A DNA stretch of 64,000 nt from the NCBI GenBank assembly GCA_963717085.1, contig CAVQVM010000012.1, forward strand, positions 21,477 to 85,476. The letters run 5' to 3'. This stretch comes from DASQUK01 sp963717085 (GTDB taxonomy: Bacteria; Actinomycetota; Acidimicrobiia; Acidimicrobiales; VFJN01). The notes below the pieces were generated by a model that ran no database searches, had not been told where the DNA came from, and saw only the letters and a program-made list of their open reading frames with translations. Below are positions 25,766 through 34,070 of this stretch, one piece after another; the stretch's first letter is position 1; each line of letters begins with the position of its first letter. A program made the position numbers and the translations under genes.

Positions 25766-26560
25766 GTGGCCGGACCCTTCGCCGGGCAGGCGGCGGTCGT
25801 CACCGGAGGCGCCCATGGCATCGGGCGCGCCGTGGCGCGCCGCCTGGCGGGGGACGGGGCGCGGGTGGCGGTCGTCGACGTCGACGCCACCGCCGCCGAC
25901 GGGCTCGCCGGCGAGCTCGGTGAGGGGCACCTCGCGCTCGGCGCGGACGTCGCCGATCCCGAGGTGGTGGCGGCGGCCATCGAGCGGGCGGCGTCGGACT
26001 TCGGCGCCCTGACGATCCTCGTGAACAACGCCGGGTTCGGGTCGACGAAGCCGCTGAGCCGCTTCACCGACGCCGAGTTCGCCCGCCTGCTGGCAGTCAA
26101 CCTCACCGGCGTGTGGCACGGGATCCGGGCCGCGGCGCCCCACCTGCGGGCCTCCGGCCGGGGCTCGGTGGTCAACGTCGCCGGCACGGTGGCCAGCCGC
26201 CCGACCCGGGGCGAAGGACCGTACGCGGCGGCCAAGGCGGGCGTCGTCGCGCTCACCCGCACCGCGGCCCTCGAGCTCGCCCCGGAGGTGCGTGTCAACA
26301 GCGTCTCGCCCGGGTACGTCGCCACCCGAATGACACAGGCCGTGCTCGACGACGAGGCCCTCCGGCGCCGCATCGAGGGCAGGATCCCGCTCGGGCGCGT
26401 CGGAGACGCCGCCGAGGTGGCCGGGGCGGTGGCGTTCCTGTGCTCCCCCGACGCCGGCTTCGTCACAGGGCACGACCTGATCGTCGACGGCGGCAGCGGG
26501 CTGCCCAGCCACCAGTCCGACGAGATGCTCAAGGCCCTGCTCGCCCGCTGGGACCGCTGA
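25766..26560 (+). CDS. SDR family oxidoreductase
   Basis: A 264-residue classical short-chain dehydrogenase. Cofactor motif GGAHGIGRAVA, D in VAVVDVDATA favouring NAD over NADP, NNAGFG, VNVAGTVAS as the Ser strand, and catalytic YAAAK. The GTG start follows the previous SDR by 16 bp. FabG-like in pattern; the substrate is unknown. Confidence 0.9.
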   Translation: MAGPFAGQAAVVTGGAHGIGRAVARRLAGDGARVAVVDVDATAADGLAGELGEGHLALGADVADPEVVAAAIERAASDFGALTILVNNAGFGSTKPLSRFTDAEFARLLAVNLTGVWHGIRAAAPHLRASGRGSVVNVAGTVASRPTRGEGPYAAAKAGVVALTRTAALELAPEVRVNSVSPGYVATRMTQAVLDDEALRRRIEGRIPLGRVGDAAEVAGAVAFLCSPDAGFVTGHDLIVDGGSGLPSHQSDEMLKALLARWDR

Positions 26561-26601
26561 GCGCCGTCCGGCGCCCCGCCCGGCGTGCCAGGCTCGGGGC
26601 C

Positions 26602-26955
26602 ATGGAGCTGTGGCACAACCCTCGATGCTCGAAGAGCCGCTCGGCCAAGGCGATCCTCGACGACCGCGGCGTCGCGTACACGGAGCGCCGCTACGTCGAC
26701 GACCCGCCCACCGCCGATGAGCTCGATGCGGTCCTGCTGGCGCTCGGCCGAGAACCCTGGGACGTAGCCCGCATGGGCGAGCCGGTGGCCAAGGACCTCG
26801 GTCTGCGCGACTGGCCGCACGACCGCCGCCGCTGGATCGAGGCCATGGTCGCCAACCCCATCCTGATCGAGCGACCCATCCTGGTCGCCGAGGATGGCCG
26901 GGCGGTGCTCGGCCGGCCGCCCGAGGCCGTCGAGGACCTGCTGTCGCAGGCGTGA
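26602..26955 (+). CDS. ArsC/Spx-fold reductase
   Basis: A 117-residue thioredoxin-fold protein of the ArsC family: WHNPRCSKSR with the single active-site Cys near residue 9 and RPILVAEDGRAVLGRPPE near the C-terminus, where ArsC proteins have the RPI/V segment. The CSKSR active-site loop with Arg is seen in glutaredoxin-linked arsenate reductases and in YffB-like relatives, so true arsenate reduction is not certain. No other arsenic genes are nearby. Confidence 0.85.
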   Translation: MELWHNPRCSKSRSAKAILDDRGVAYTERRYVDDPPTADELDAVLLALGREPWDVARMGEPVAKDLGLRDWPHDRRRWIEAMVANPILIERPILVAEDGRAVLGRPPEAVEDLLSQA

Positions 26956-27007
26956 GACCGGTCGGGGCAGAGGGTCGGCGGTCCCGGGCGCCGTCAGGTC
27001 ACGGACT

Positions 27008-27105
27008 GCGAGGCAATAGCTGACGGTCCGGCGGGGGCGAGGCCAGGACGAACGGGAATCGACAGCTATTGCCTCCGGCTCAGCGGACCGACGGCCATTG
27101 CCTCG
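27008..27105. repeat. Three-copy short palindromic repeat
   Basis: Within the 231-bp gap before the M28 peptidase, a motif near CGAGGCAATAGCTGACGG occurs once on plus (27009-27030) and twice on minus (about 27057-27076 and 27084-27105). Copies 1 and 2 make a perfect 13-bp inverted repeat (27010-27022 with 27063-27075). CGGTCCG/CGGACCG (27024-27030 with 27084-27090) cross with it, which would allow a pseudoknot. It appears to be a small interspersed repeat; no gene is seen here. Confidence 0.55.
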
Positions 27106-27186
27106 GCTCCCACGAGCCCGACAGGCGAGTCGCCAGGTCTGCCAGACTGCCGGCCGGGCGGCCACGTCAGCTGGAGGGGAACATCA

Positions 27187-28367
27187 ATGGCTCGACGACG
27201 AGGACTTCTTCGTCCCGCGGGTGTGGCCCTGGTGGGCCTGATGGTGCTGGCGGGTTGCTCCCCGTTGGTGGTGGACGTGCGTGTCCTGGCGGGCGACGCC
27301 TTGGGTGGGCGCAACAACGGGACGGAGGGCTCCGCGCGGGCCCGGCGCTACCTCATCGACCGGCTCGACGACTTCGCCGTCGGCGTCGACGCCTCCGCGT
27401 CCGGCGACGCCGCCTTCACCCAGGCGTTCGAGGGCGGGACCAACGTCGTGGCGCTGATCCCCGGCGACGAGCTGCCCGACGAGTACGTGATCGTCGGCGC
27501 GCACTACGACCACCTCGGCACCGGCTGTGACACCGCCGATCCCGCCGACACGATCTGCAACGGCGCCACCGACAACGCCACCGGTGTCGCGGCCGTGCTC
27601 TCGATCGGCGAGCAGCTCGCCCGCCAGGGCCACGGCCCCAGCCGCTCGGTGATCCTCGCCTTCTGGGACCGCGAGGAGGACGGCTTGCTGGGGCGCGCGC
27701 GTGGATCGCCGACCCGCTGGTGCCCGTGGACCAGACCGTCGCCTACGTCAACTACGACATCCAGGGGGCCAACATCCTGCCGACCCTGCGCGACACCACG
27801 TTCGCCATCGGCGCCGAGACCGGCGGCGAACGTCTCACGGCGGCGGTCGGGCGCGCCGTCCGGCCGGGTCAGCTCGACACGCACCAATTGAGCTGGATCT
27901 TCGGCCAGGGTCGGAGCGACTACCTGCCGTTCATCCAGGCGGGCGTGCCGACGGTCTTCTTCTCGGACTCGACCGGGCCCTGCTACCACACGGCGCAGGA
28001 CGAGGCCGACATCGTCGACTACCTCAAGCTCCAACAGCAGGTCCGCGACGGCGTGCGGCTGGCGCGCGACCTGGCCGGGGGCGGCGCGGCGCCGGCCTTC
28101 GTACCCGGCACGCCCCCGGCGACCTACGACGATGCCGTCGCCCTACAGGCGGTGGGCGAGCGGGCGCTGCCGGACCTCGATCGTTTCGACGCCGACCAGC
28201 AGGCGGCTCTCCTGGCGTTCAACAGCGCCCTCGCGGACATCGTGGCGGCCGGGCCCGACGAGTTCGGCCCCGACGACGCCGGCACCGTGCTCTTCGGGGC
28301 GGCCAGTGCCGTCGACATCTTCACCTCCGGCGACTGCGACGGGTTCACGCACCCCGGGCGGCCGTGA
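27187..28367 (+). pseudogene. M28 family lipoprotein aminopeptidase, frameshifted
   Basis: Two consecutive frames together encode one M28 zinc peptidase. The first gives a lipoprotein signal (lipobox LAGC), GAHYDHLG, NGATDNATGVA and FWDREEDGLLG with the catalytic Glu pair. The second, one base back, continues AWIADPLVPVDQTVAYVNYDIQG to CYHTAQDEADIVDYLKL with the last His ligand. The break lies at a GGGG run (27690-27693). Adding one G restores a continuous protein of about 394 residues with every zinc ligand. It is therefore a recent mutation, a sequencing error or, less likely, programmed slippage. GGAGGGG precedes the ATG. Confidence 0.85.
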
Positions 28368-28398
28368 CCCAGGCCCGCCCACCTGCCACGCTGGTCGG

Positions 28399-30183
28399 GT
28401 GATCGACTGGTCTGACATCGACTCCGTGGTGGGGCGGAACTGGTACCGGCTCGACCCCGACTTCCAGGCCCGGGTCCGGCGCGACTGCGCACCCGAGGAC
28501 CTGGCCTGGGCCGACGCCACGCTCGACGCCTTCGGCGACCTGGTGGGCGGCCCCATCGCCCGGGCCGCCGACACGATCGACGCCCACCCACCGGAGCTGG
28601 TCCGCTACGACCGCTGGGCCAACGAGCTGGGCGAGATCGCCCATCACCCGGCCATGCTCGACGCCAAGCGGGCGCTGTGGCAGGCGGGCTATCCCTCGGG
28701 GTTCGCCGCGCAGGCGAAGGAGCTCGGGCGGCCCACGCCGGGCGTGGTCCTCGGTGGGTCCAGCTACCTGCTGTCCCAGGCCGACACGGGCATGGTCTGC
28801 AGCCTGGGCATGACCTCCGGGGTGGCGGGGCTGGTCGATGCGTACGCCCCGCCCGACGTGCGCGGTGGGCTGCTGGCCGGCCTGCGGGCCGCCGACGTCG
28901 ACCACGCGGTGGACGGGTCGATGTTCCTGACCGAACGCGACGGCGGCTCCGACCTGGGTCGCACGGTCCACTGCACGGCACGCGACCTCGGCGACGGCCG
29001 GGTCGAGATCAGCGGCGAGAAGTGGTTCTGCTCCAACGTCGACGGCGCCGCCATCGTGCTGCTCGCCCGACCCGAGGGCGCCCCCGACGGGCCCGCCGGG
29101 CTCGGGCTCTACCTGGTGCCCCGCGTGCTGGAGGACGGCACGCCGAACCACTACTCGATCCGCCGCCTCAAGCAGAAGCTGGGCACCAAGAGCGTCCCGA
29201 CCGGCGAGGTCGAGCTCCACGGTGCGATCGGCTACGCGCTGCGGCCCCCGCGGACCGGCGACGCCGACGCACCACCGGGGTCGGCCGACGCCAACGACCG
29301 GTCCGCGTCCGACGCGGGCGGGCTGGCACGGATGATGGAGATGGTCAACGGCAGCCGGTTCGGCGTGGCGCTCATGGGCCTCGGCATCGCCCGGCGCTGC
29401 TTCGCCGAGGCCGCCGCCTGGGCCCACCACCGCCAGGCCAAAGGTCGGGCGCTGGTCGACCTGCCGCTCGTGCGCGAGCAGCTCGTCGACCTGCTGGCCG
29501 AACTGGAGGCCGCGGTGGCGCTGGGATTCGAGTGCGCCGCCGCCAGCGGGTTCGCGGACGGCACCCGGTTGCGCCGGATCCTGGTGCCGGCGGCCAAGGT
29601 GCGCCTGTGCCGGCTCGGCGTCGAGGCCGCCTCCTATGCGGTCGAGCTGCACGGCGGCAACGGCTACTGCGAGGACTGGGGCCTGACCCGCCAGCTCCGC
29701 GACGCCCAGTGCCACCCCATCTGGGAGGGCAGCGAGAACATCTGCGTCCTGGACGTGCTGCGGACCATCCGCCGTGACGCCGCCCACGAGGCGGTCGTGG
29801 CGCGGATCGACCGGGCAGTGGCCACGGCACGTGAAGGTGCGCCCGCCTGGGCCCAGCCCGCCGTCGACGCCGTCGCCGCGGGGCGCGACGAGCTGCTCGG
29901 CCGGGTGGACGCCCTGCGCGGGCTCGAGCCGGACGCGGCCGAAGCGCTGTCGGGGCGCCTGTGTGACCACGTCGTCCGCACCACGGCGGCGGCGCTCCTG
30001 CTGGAACAGGCGGGCGAGGGGGGTGAGCGGGCGACCCACAAGGGCCTCGTCGGGCTCCGTTACGCCCGCCGCCACCTGCTGCCCGCCGCCGCCTGGTCCG
30101 ACGGCATCGCCGCCACGGTCGGGCGCGAGCTGCTGGCGTCCGCAGCCGTCGGCGACGACGCCGCGGTCAAGGCCGCGGCCTGA
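28399..30183 (+). CDS. AidB-like acyl-CoA dehydrogenase
   Basis: A 594-residue flavoprotein of the acyl-CoA dehydrogenase superfamily, larger than the usual 380-400 residues. It has FLTERDGGSDLG and GEKWFCSNVDGAAIVLLAR in the middle domain and ELHGGNGYCEDWGLTRQLRDAQCHPIWEGSENICVLDVLR near residue 430-450, the AidB-type signature. AidB relatives bind FAD and DNA in the alkylation response in E. coli, but many actinobacterial copies are likely lipid enzymes. GTG start 32 bp after the M28 frame. A longer open frame upstream is a shadow. Confidence 0.88.
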   Translation: MIDWSDIDSVVGRNWYRLDPDFQARVRRDCAPEDLAWADATLDAFGDLVGGPIARAADTIDAHPPELVRYDRWANELGEIAHHPAMLDAKRALWQAGYPSGFAAQAKELGRPTPGVVLGGSSYLLSQADTGMVCSLGMTSGVAGLVDAYAPPDVRGGLLAGLRAADVDHAVDGSMFLTERDGGSDLGRTVHCTARDLGDGRVEISGEKWFCSNVDGAAIVLLARPEGAPDGPAGLGLYLVPRVLEDGTPNHYSIRRLKQKLGTKSVPTGEVELHGAIGYALRPPRTGDADAPPGSADANDRSASDAGGLARMMEMVNGSRFGVALMGLGIARRCFAEAAAWAHHRQAKGRALVDLPLVREQLVDLLAELEAAVALGFECAAASGFADGTRLRRILVPAAKVRLCRLGVEAASYAVELHGGNGYCEDWGLTRQLRDAQCHPIWEGSENICVLDVLRTIRRDAAHEAVVARIDRAVATAREGAPAWAQPAVDAVAAGRDELLGRVDALRGLEPDAAEALSGRLCDHVVRTTAAALLLEQAGEGGERATHKGLVGLRYARRHLLPAAAWSDGIAATVGRELLASAAVGDDAAVKAAA

Positions 30184-30214
30184 GGGCGGACCGGGCGCCC
30201 GTCAAACATGCGGG

Positions 30215-32752
30215 TCACGTTCGTCGTCGACTGACGGTGGTGGCCGGGTCGTCCGGCCAGTCGTGCTTCGGGTAGCGGCCGGCCATCTCCTTGCGCACCT
30301 CGCTCCACGACCCCGACCAGAACCCGGCCAGGTCGCTGGTCACCTGCACGGGCCGCCCGGCCGGAGACAGCAGGTGCAGCACCACCGGGAGCCGCCCGCC
30401 GGCGACGGTGGGCGTCTCGCGTGTGCCGAACATCTCCTGCACCCGTACCGCCAGGACCGGGGGATCGCCCGCCGCGCCACTCCCGTAGTCGAGCGCCACC
30501 CGGCGGCCGCTCGCCACGGTGACCGCAGCCGGTGCCAGGCGATCGAGGTCGCCTACCACCTCCGCGGGCACCATGCCGCGCAACGCCCTGATCAGATCGA
30601 AGCGCTCCAGGTCCGCCCGCCCGGTGGCGCCGGCGGCCGCCAGCGGCGGGGCCAGCCACTCGTCGAGGCGGCGGCGTAAGGCCGCGTCCGAGACGTCGGG
30701 CCAGGGGTCGCCGAGCAACGCGTGCAGGAACCCGATCCGGGCCTGGAGCGACCGGGCGGCATCCGTCCAGGGCAGCGCGGCCAGGTTGGTGGCGCGCACC
30801 CGGTCGATCAGCGCCGTGGTCGTGGGCGTACCCGCCCGCGGCCGTCGCTCGACCGTGCCCAGCCGCAGCCGCCCGAGCCGGCGCTCGACCCGGGCCACCA
30901 GGTCGTCGCGCCGCGGATCCCAAACGATCCGGGCGTGCTCGTCGATCCGGTCGGCGGCGATCTCGTCGAGCTGGGCGGCGTCGAGAGGCGCCGCGATGCG
31001 GATGCGCCCGTTGCGCCGGCGGCCGTCGACCTCCGCCACCGCCAGGAACGGCTCGCGGGCCAGCGCGTCGTGTGCCGACAGCCAGCCCTCGGTGCCGGCC
31101 CGCAGCACGAAGCGCCCGGGGCCGCCGCGTGCCTGGGCGATCCGGTCGGGATACGCGACGCCGAGCAGGGGCCCCGCCTCGGCCGGGTCGCCCCCGCCGG
31201 CGGCCACCGCTAGACGCCGGGCCAGGTCGTGGGCACGGTCCCGCGTGCTCCGCAGAGCCCTCCCTTCGGCCTGAGGGTGCCGGAGGGTGGGATCGGCCAG
31301 CAGCGCCACCCGCAGCCCGACGTCGGCGGGGACGTCATCGGGGCGGCCGCGTAGCACGTCACGGTCCTCCAGGAGGGAGGCCAGCAGGCAGCCGAGCCAG
31401 CCCTGCCCGCGGTCGCGGGCGGCGAGCAGCATGCGGGCCAATCGGGGATGGAGCGGCAGCGCCACCATCTCCCGGCCCGCCCCGGTCGGCAGCCCGTCCC
31501 CGTCGAGGGCGCCGAGGTCCGTGAGCAGGCGCCGCGCTTCGTCCAGGGCCCGGGGCGGCGGGGGATCGAGGAACGGCAGGTCGCCGGGTTCGGTGCCCCA
31601 CACCGCCAGCTCCAGCGCCAGCCCGGCCAGGTCGCCCTGGCGGATCTCGGGCTCGTCGAACCGCGGGCGCGCCGCGTGTTCGACCTTCGACCACAGGCGC
31701 ACCGCCACCCCGGGTCCGAGCCGCCCGGCCCGCCCGGCCCGCTGGTCGGCCGATGCCCGCGACGCGGGCACGGTGACCAGCCGAGTGAGCCCGGTTCCGG
31801 CGTCGAACACCGGCCGACGCGCCAGGCCGGCGTCGACCACCACCCGCACGCCCTCGACCGTGAGGCTGGTCTCGGCGATGTCGGTGGTCAGCACCACCTT
31901 GCGCCGCCCGGCCAGCCCCGGGGCCAGGGCGGCGTCCTGCTCGGCGGCCGCTAGCGCCCCGAACAGCGGGTGGACGTCGACAGCTGCGTCGTGACCGAGT
32001 GCGGCGCCGAGCTGATCGGCGGTCCGCAGGATCTCCGCGGCGCCGGGCAGGAACGCGAGCACGTCGCCCTCGGCCTCGGTGGCGGCGGTCTCGCGCAGCG
32101 CCCGCCGGATGGCGGTGACCATCGCCGGCTCCAGGTGTTCGCGTGGCCGCCGCGGCGCCCAGCGGACGTCGATCGCATGGGATCGCGTCTCGCCGGTGAT
32201 CACCGGCGCCGGCTCACCCCCCGGCACGGTCAGCAGCCCGGCGATCCGGTCGCCGTCCAGCGTCGCCGACATCACCAGCACGCGCAGGTCGGGGCGAATG
32301 TGGCGGCGGGCGTCTAGGGCCAGAGCCAGCCCGAGGTCCGCCTGGAGGCTGCGCTCGTGGAACTCGTCGAAGATCACCAGTCCCACGCCCTCGAGGCCGG
32401 GGTCGCGCTGCAGCCGCCTGGTGAGGATGCCCTCGGTCACCACCTCGATGCGCGTGGCGGGCCCGACCCTCCGGTCGTCGCGGGTGCGGTAGCCGACGGT
32501 CTCGCCGACCGGTTGGCGCAGCAGCGCGGCCATCCGGCGGGCTGCGGCCCGGGTGGCGAGCCGGCGGGGCTCGAGCATGACGATCGTCCGGCCCTCCAGC
32601 CACGCCTCGTCGACGATGGCCAGCGGCACCGCCGTCGTCTTGCCCGCCCCGGGCGCCGCCTGCAGGACTGCGTGCCCGGCCCCACCGAGCGCCGCCCGGA
32701 GCTCGTCGAGGCAGGCGACGATCGGTAGCGACGCGGCAGCGGGCGGCAACAT
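30215..32752 (-). CDS. hrpB: ATP-dependent helicase HrpB
   Basis: An 845-residue DEAH/RHA-type helicase. Walker A APGAGKTT, EPRRLATRAAARRMA, Walker B DEFHERSLQADLGLAL, VMSATLD and the motif VI ADQRAGRAGRLGPG in the N-terminal half, followed by the HrpB-specific C-terminal region with GLLP..LP..LHLLSPAGRPVQVTSDLAGFWSGSW and VRKEMAGRYPKHDWPDDP. This end is highly conserved in HrpB. The substrate is presumed RNA but the cellular role is unclear. The ATG at 32752 matches family N-termini better than the one at 32782. Convergent with the acyl-CoA dehydrogenase. Confidence 0.93.
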   Translation of the reverse strand: MLPPAAASLPIVACLDELRAALGGAGHAVLQAAPGAGKTTAVPLAIVDEAWLEGRTIVMLEPRRLATRAAARRMAALLRQPVGETVGYRTRDDRRVGPATRIEVVTEGILTRRLQRDPGLEGVGLVIFDEFHERSLQADLGLALALDARRHIRPDLRVLVMSATLDGDRIAGLLTVPGGEPAPVITGETRSHAIDVRWAPRRPREHLEPAMVTAIRRALRETAATEAEGDVLAFLPGAAEILRTADQLGAALGHDAAVDVHPLFGALAAAEQDAALAPGLAGRRKVVLTTDIAETSLTVEGVRVVVDAGLARRPVFDAGTGLTRLVTVPASRASADQRAGRAGRLGPGVAVRLWSKVEHAARPRFDEPEIRQGDLAGLALELAVWGTEPGDLPFLDPPPPRALDEARRLLTDLGALDGDGLPTGAGREMVALPLHPRLARMLLAARDRGQGWLGCLLASLLEDRDVLRGRPDDVPADVGLRVALLADPTLRHPQAEGRALRSTRDRAHDLARRLAVAAGGGDPAEAGPLLGVAYPDRIAQARGGPGRFVLRAGTEGWLSAHDALAREPFLAVAEVDGRRRNGRIRIAAPLDAAQLDEIAADRIDEHARIVWDPRRDDLVARVERRLGRLRLGTVERRPRAGTPTTTALIDRVRATNLAALPWTDAARSLQARIGFLHALLGDPWPDVSDAALRRRLDEWLAPPLAAAGATGRADLERFDLIRALRGMVPAEVVGDLDRLAPAAVTVASGRRVALDYGSGAAGDPPVLAVRVQEMFGTRETPTVAGGRLPVVLHLLSPAGRPVQVTSDLAGFWSGSWSEVRKEMAGRYPKHDWPDDPATTVSRRRT

Positions 32753-32813
32753 CACGAGACTGGTCGTAGCTGTGCGGCACATGTCCGCACAACTGCGACC
32801 CAGAGCTGGTCAG

Positions 32814-33380
32814 TCAGCCGGGGTCGATGGGTTGCAGCTCGCGGATGAGCTGGTCCCGGGCCCGTGCCACGCGCGAGCGGATGGTCCCGACCGGACACCC
32901 GCAGATGGCCGCAGCCCCTGCGTAGTCGAACCCCAGCAACTGCGTGAGGACGAACGCGGTCCGCCGGTCGGCGTCGAGGCGGGTGAGGAGCTGGTCGCCG
33001 AGCGCAGAGTCGCCGAGGCTGATCTCGACGGTGACCGGCTCGGCGCGGTCCATCAGCAGCCGGGTCAGCCGCCGCCGGCGTGACGCCACCCGGACGGCGT
33101 CGACGGCCGCCCGCCTGGCGATCGACAGCAGCCACGTGCGGGCGCCGGCATCGCCGCGATAGGCGGGCAGGGCCCGGATGGCACGCGCATAGGTGTCCTG
33201 GGCGGCGTCCTCGGCCAGGTCGCGGCCCGCTACGGCGGTGACGAGGCGGACGACGTCGCTCCAGGTCCGGCGGACGAACGACGACAGCGCCAGGTGGTCG
33301 CCGTCCCTGGCCGCCAGTGCCAGTGCCGTCACATCGTCCACGGCGTCGCAACGTAGGGGTTCGCCCCGATCCGATGCCAT
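32814..33380 (-). CDS. ECF RNA polymerase sigma factor (SigC-like)
   Basis: A 188-residue group IV sigma factor. Region 2 is seen as SFVRRTWSDVVRLVTAVAGRDLAEDAAQDTYARAIRALPAYRGDAGARTWLLSIARRAAVDAVR, and region 4 as RRTAFVLTQLLGFDYAGAAAICGCPVGTIRSRVARARDQL. The pattern and its neighbours match the SigC-type ECF factors that sit beside copper-resistance genes in actinobacteria. It is divergent from a zinc-finger anti-sigma gene 73 bp away, so both may share an autoregulated promoter region. A GTG start 12 codons downstream is possible. Confidence 0.88.
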   Translation of the reverse strand: MASDRGEPLRCDAVDDVTALALAARDGDHLALSSFVRRTWSDVVRLVTAVAGRDLAEDAAQDTYARAIRALPAYRGDAGARTWLLSIARRAAVDAVRVASRRRRLTRLLMDRAEPVTVEISLGDSALGDQLLTRLDADRRTAFVLTQLLGFDYAGAAAICGCPVGTIRSRVARARDQLIRELQPIDPG

Positions 33381-33452
33381 CTCGTGGTGTACGGCCCGAG
33401 CGGCCCGAAGGATCCCGGGAACCGGATCGCGTCGCCAAGCGACTGTTCCCAC

Positions 33453-34070
33453 ATGCGCTGCACCCGCTTCCGCGAAGCCATCTCGGCCCGGATCGATGGC
33501 GAGGAACCCGGCCTTCCCACCGGAGAGATCGACGCCCACCTTGCCGAATGCCCGGACTGCCGGACCTGGGCCGACACCGCCGCCTCGCCCGCGCTCCGGT
33601 CCCTGGCATCGCCCACCGACCCGGTCGCCGTCGACCCGGCGCGCCTCGCCCGGCTCGTGCGGCCGAGTGCGGCGGCCGCGCCGGTACACCAAGGGCTGCT
33701 CTCGACGGTCGAGTGGCGCGTGGTGCTGGCCATCATCGGCCTGGCACAGGTGGCGTTGGCCTGGCCCGGCGGGTTCCTCGACGACGGCCACGCGTCCATC
33801 CACCTGGCCCACGAGCTCACCGCGTGGGACATGGGCCTGGCTGCGGGCTTCCTGGTCGTGGCCTGGCGTCCGGCGCGCGCCTGGGGGATGTTGCCGCTGG
33901 TGGGCGTCCTGGTGGCAGCCATGGTCGTCACGTCGGGCGTCGACCTCGCGTCGGGCCACGCGCTGCTCGGCCGGGAGACGGTCCACTCCTTGGCGCTGGC
34001 AGGTCTCGGCTGCGTCTGGGCCCTGGCGCGGCGGGCGCCCCGCCCGTCGGTCGTGGTGCGCGTGGCATGA
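33453..34070 (+). CDS. Zinc-finger anti-sigma factor, membrane-bound
   Basis: A 205-residue protein. The N-terminal zf-HC2 motif is MRCTRFREAISARIDGE, followed by HLAECPDC (HX3CX2C). About four transmembrane helices follow (from about residue 90). This is the layout of ZAS-type membrane anti-sigma factors that hold ECF factors at the membrane. Divergent from the sigma gene and overlapping copC-copD by ATGA, it most likely controls that sigma factor and senses a metal or envelope signal. The start ATG at 33453 gives the conserved zinc finger without a disordered head. Confidence 0.85.
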   Translation: MRCTRFREAISARIDGEEPGLPTGEIDAHLAECPDCRTWADTAASPALRSLASPTDPVAVDPARLARLVRPSAAAAPVHQGLLSTVEWRVVLAIIGLAQVALAWPGGFLDDGHASIHLAHELTAWDMGLAAGFLVVAWRPARAWGMLPLVGVLVAAMVVTSGVDLASGHALLGRETVHSLALAGLGCVWALARRAPRPSVVVRVA

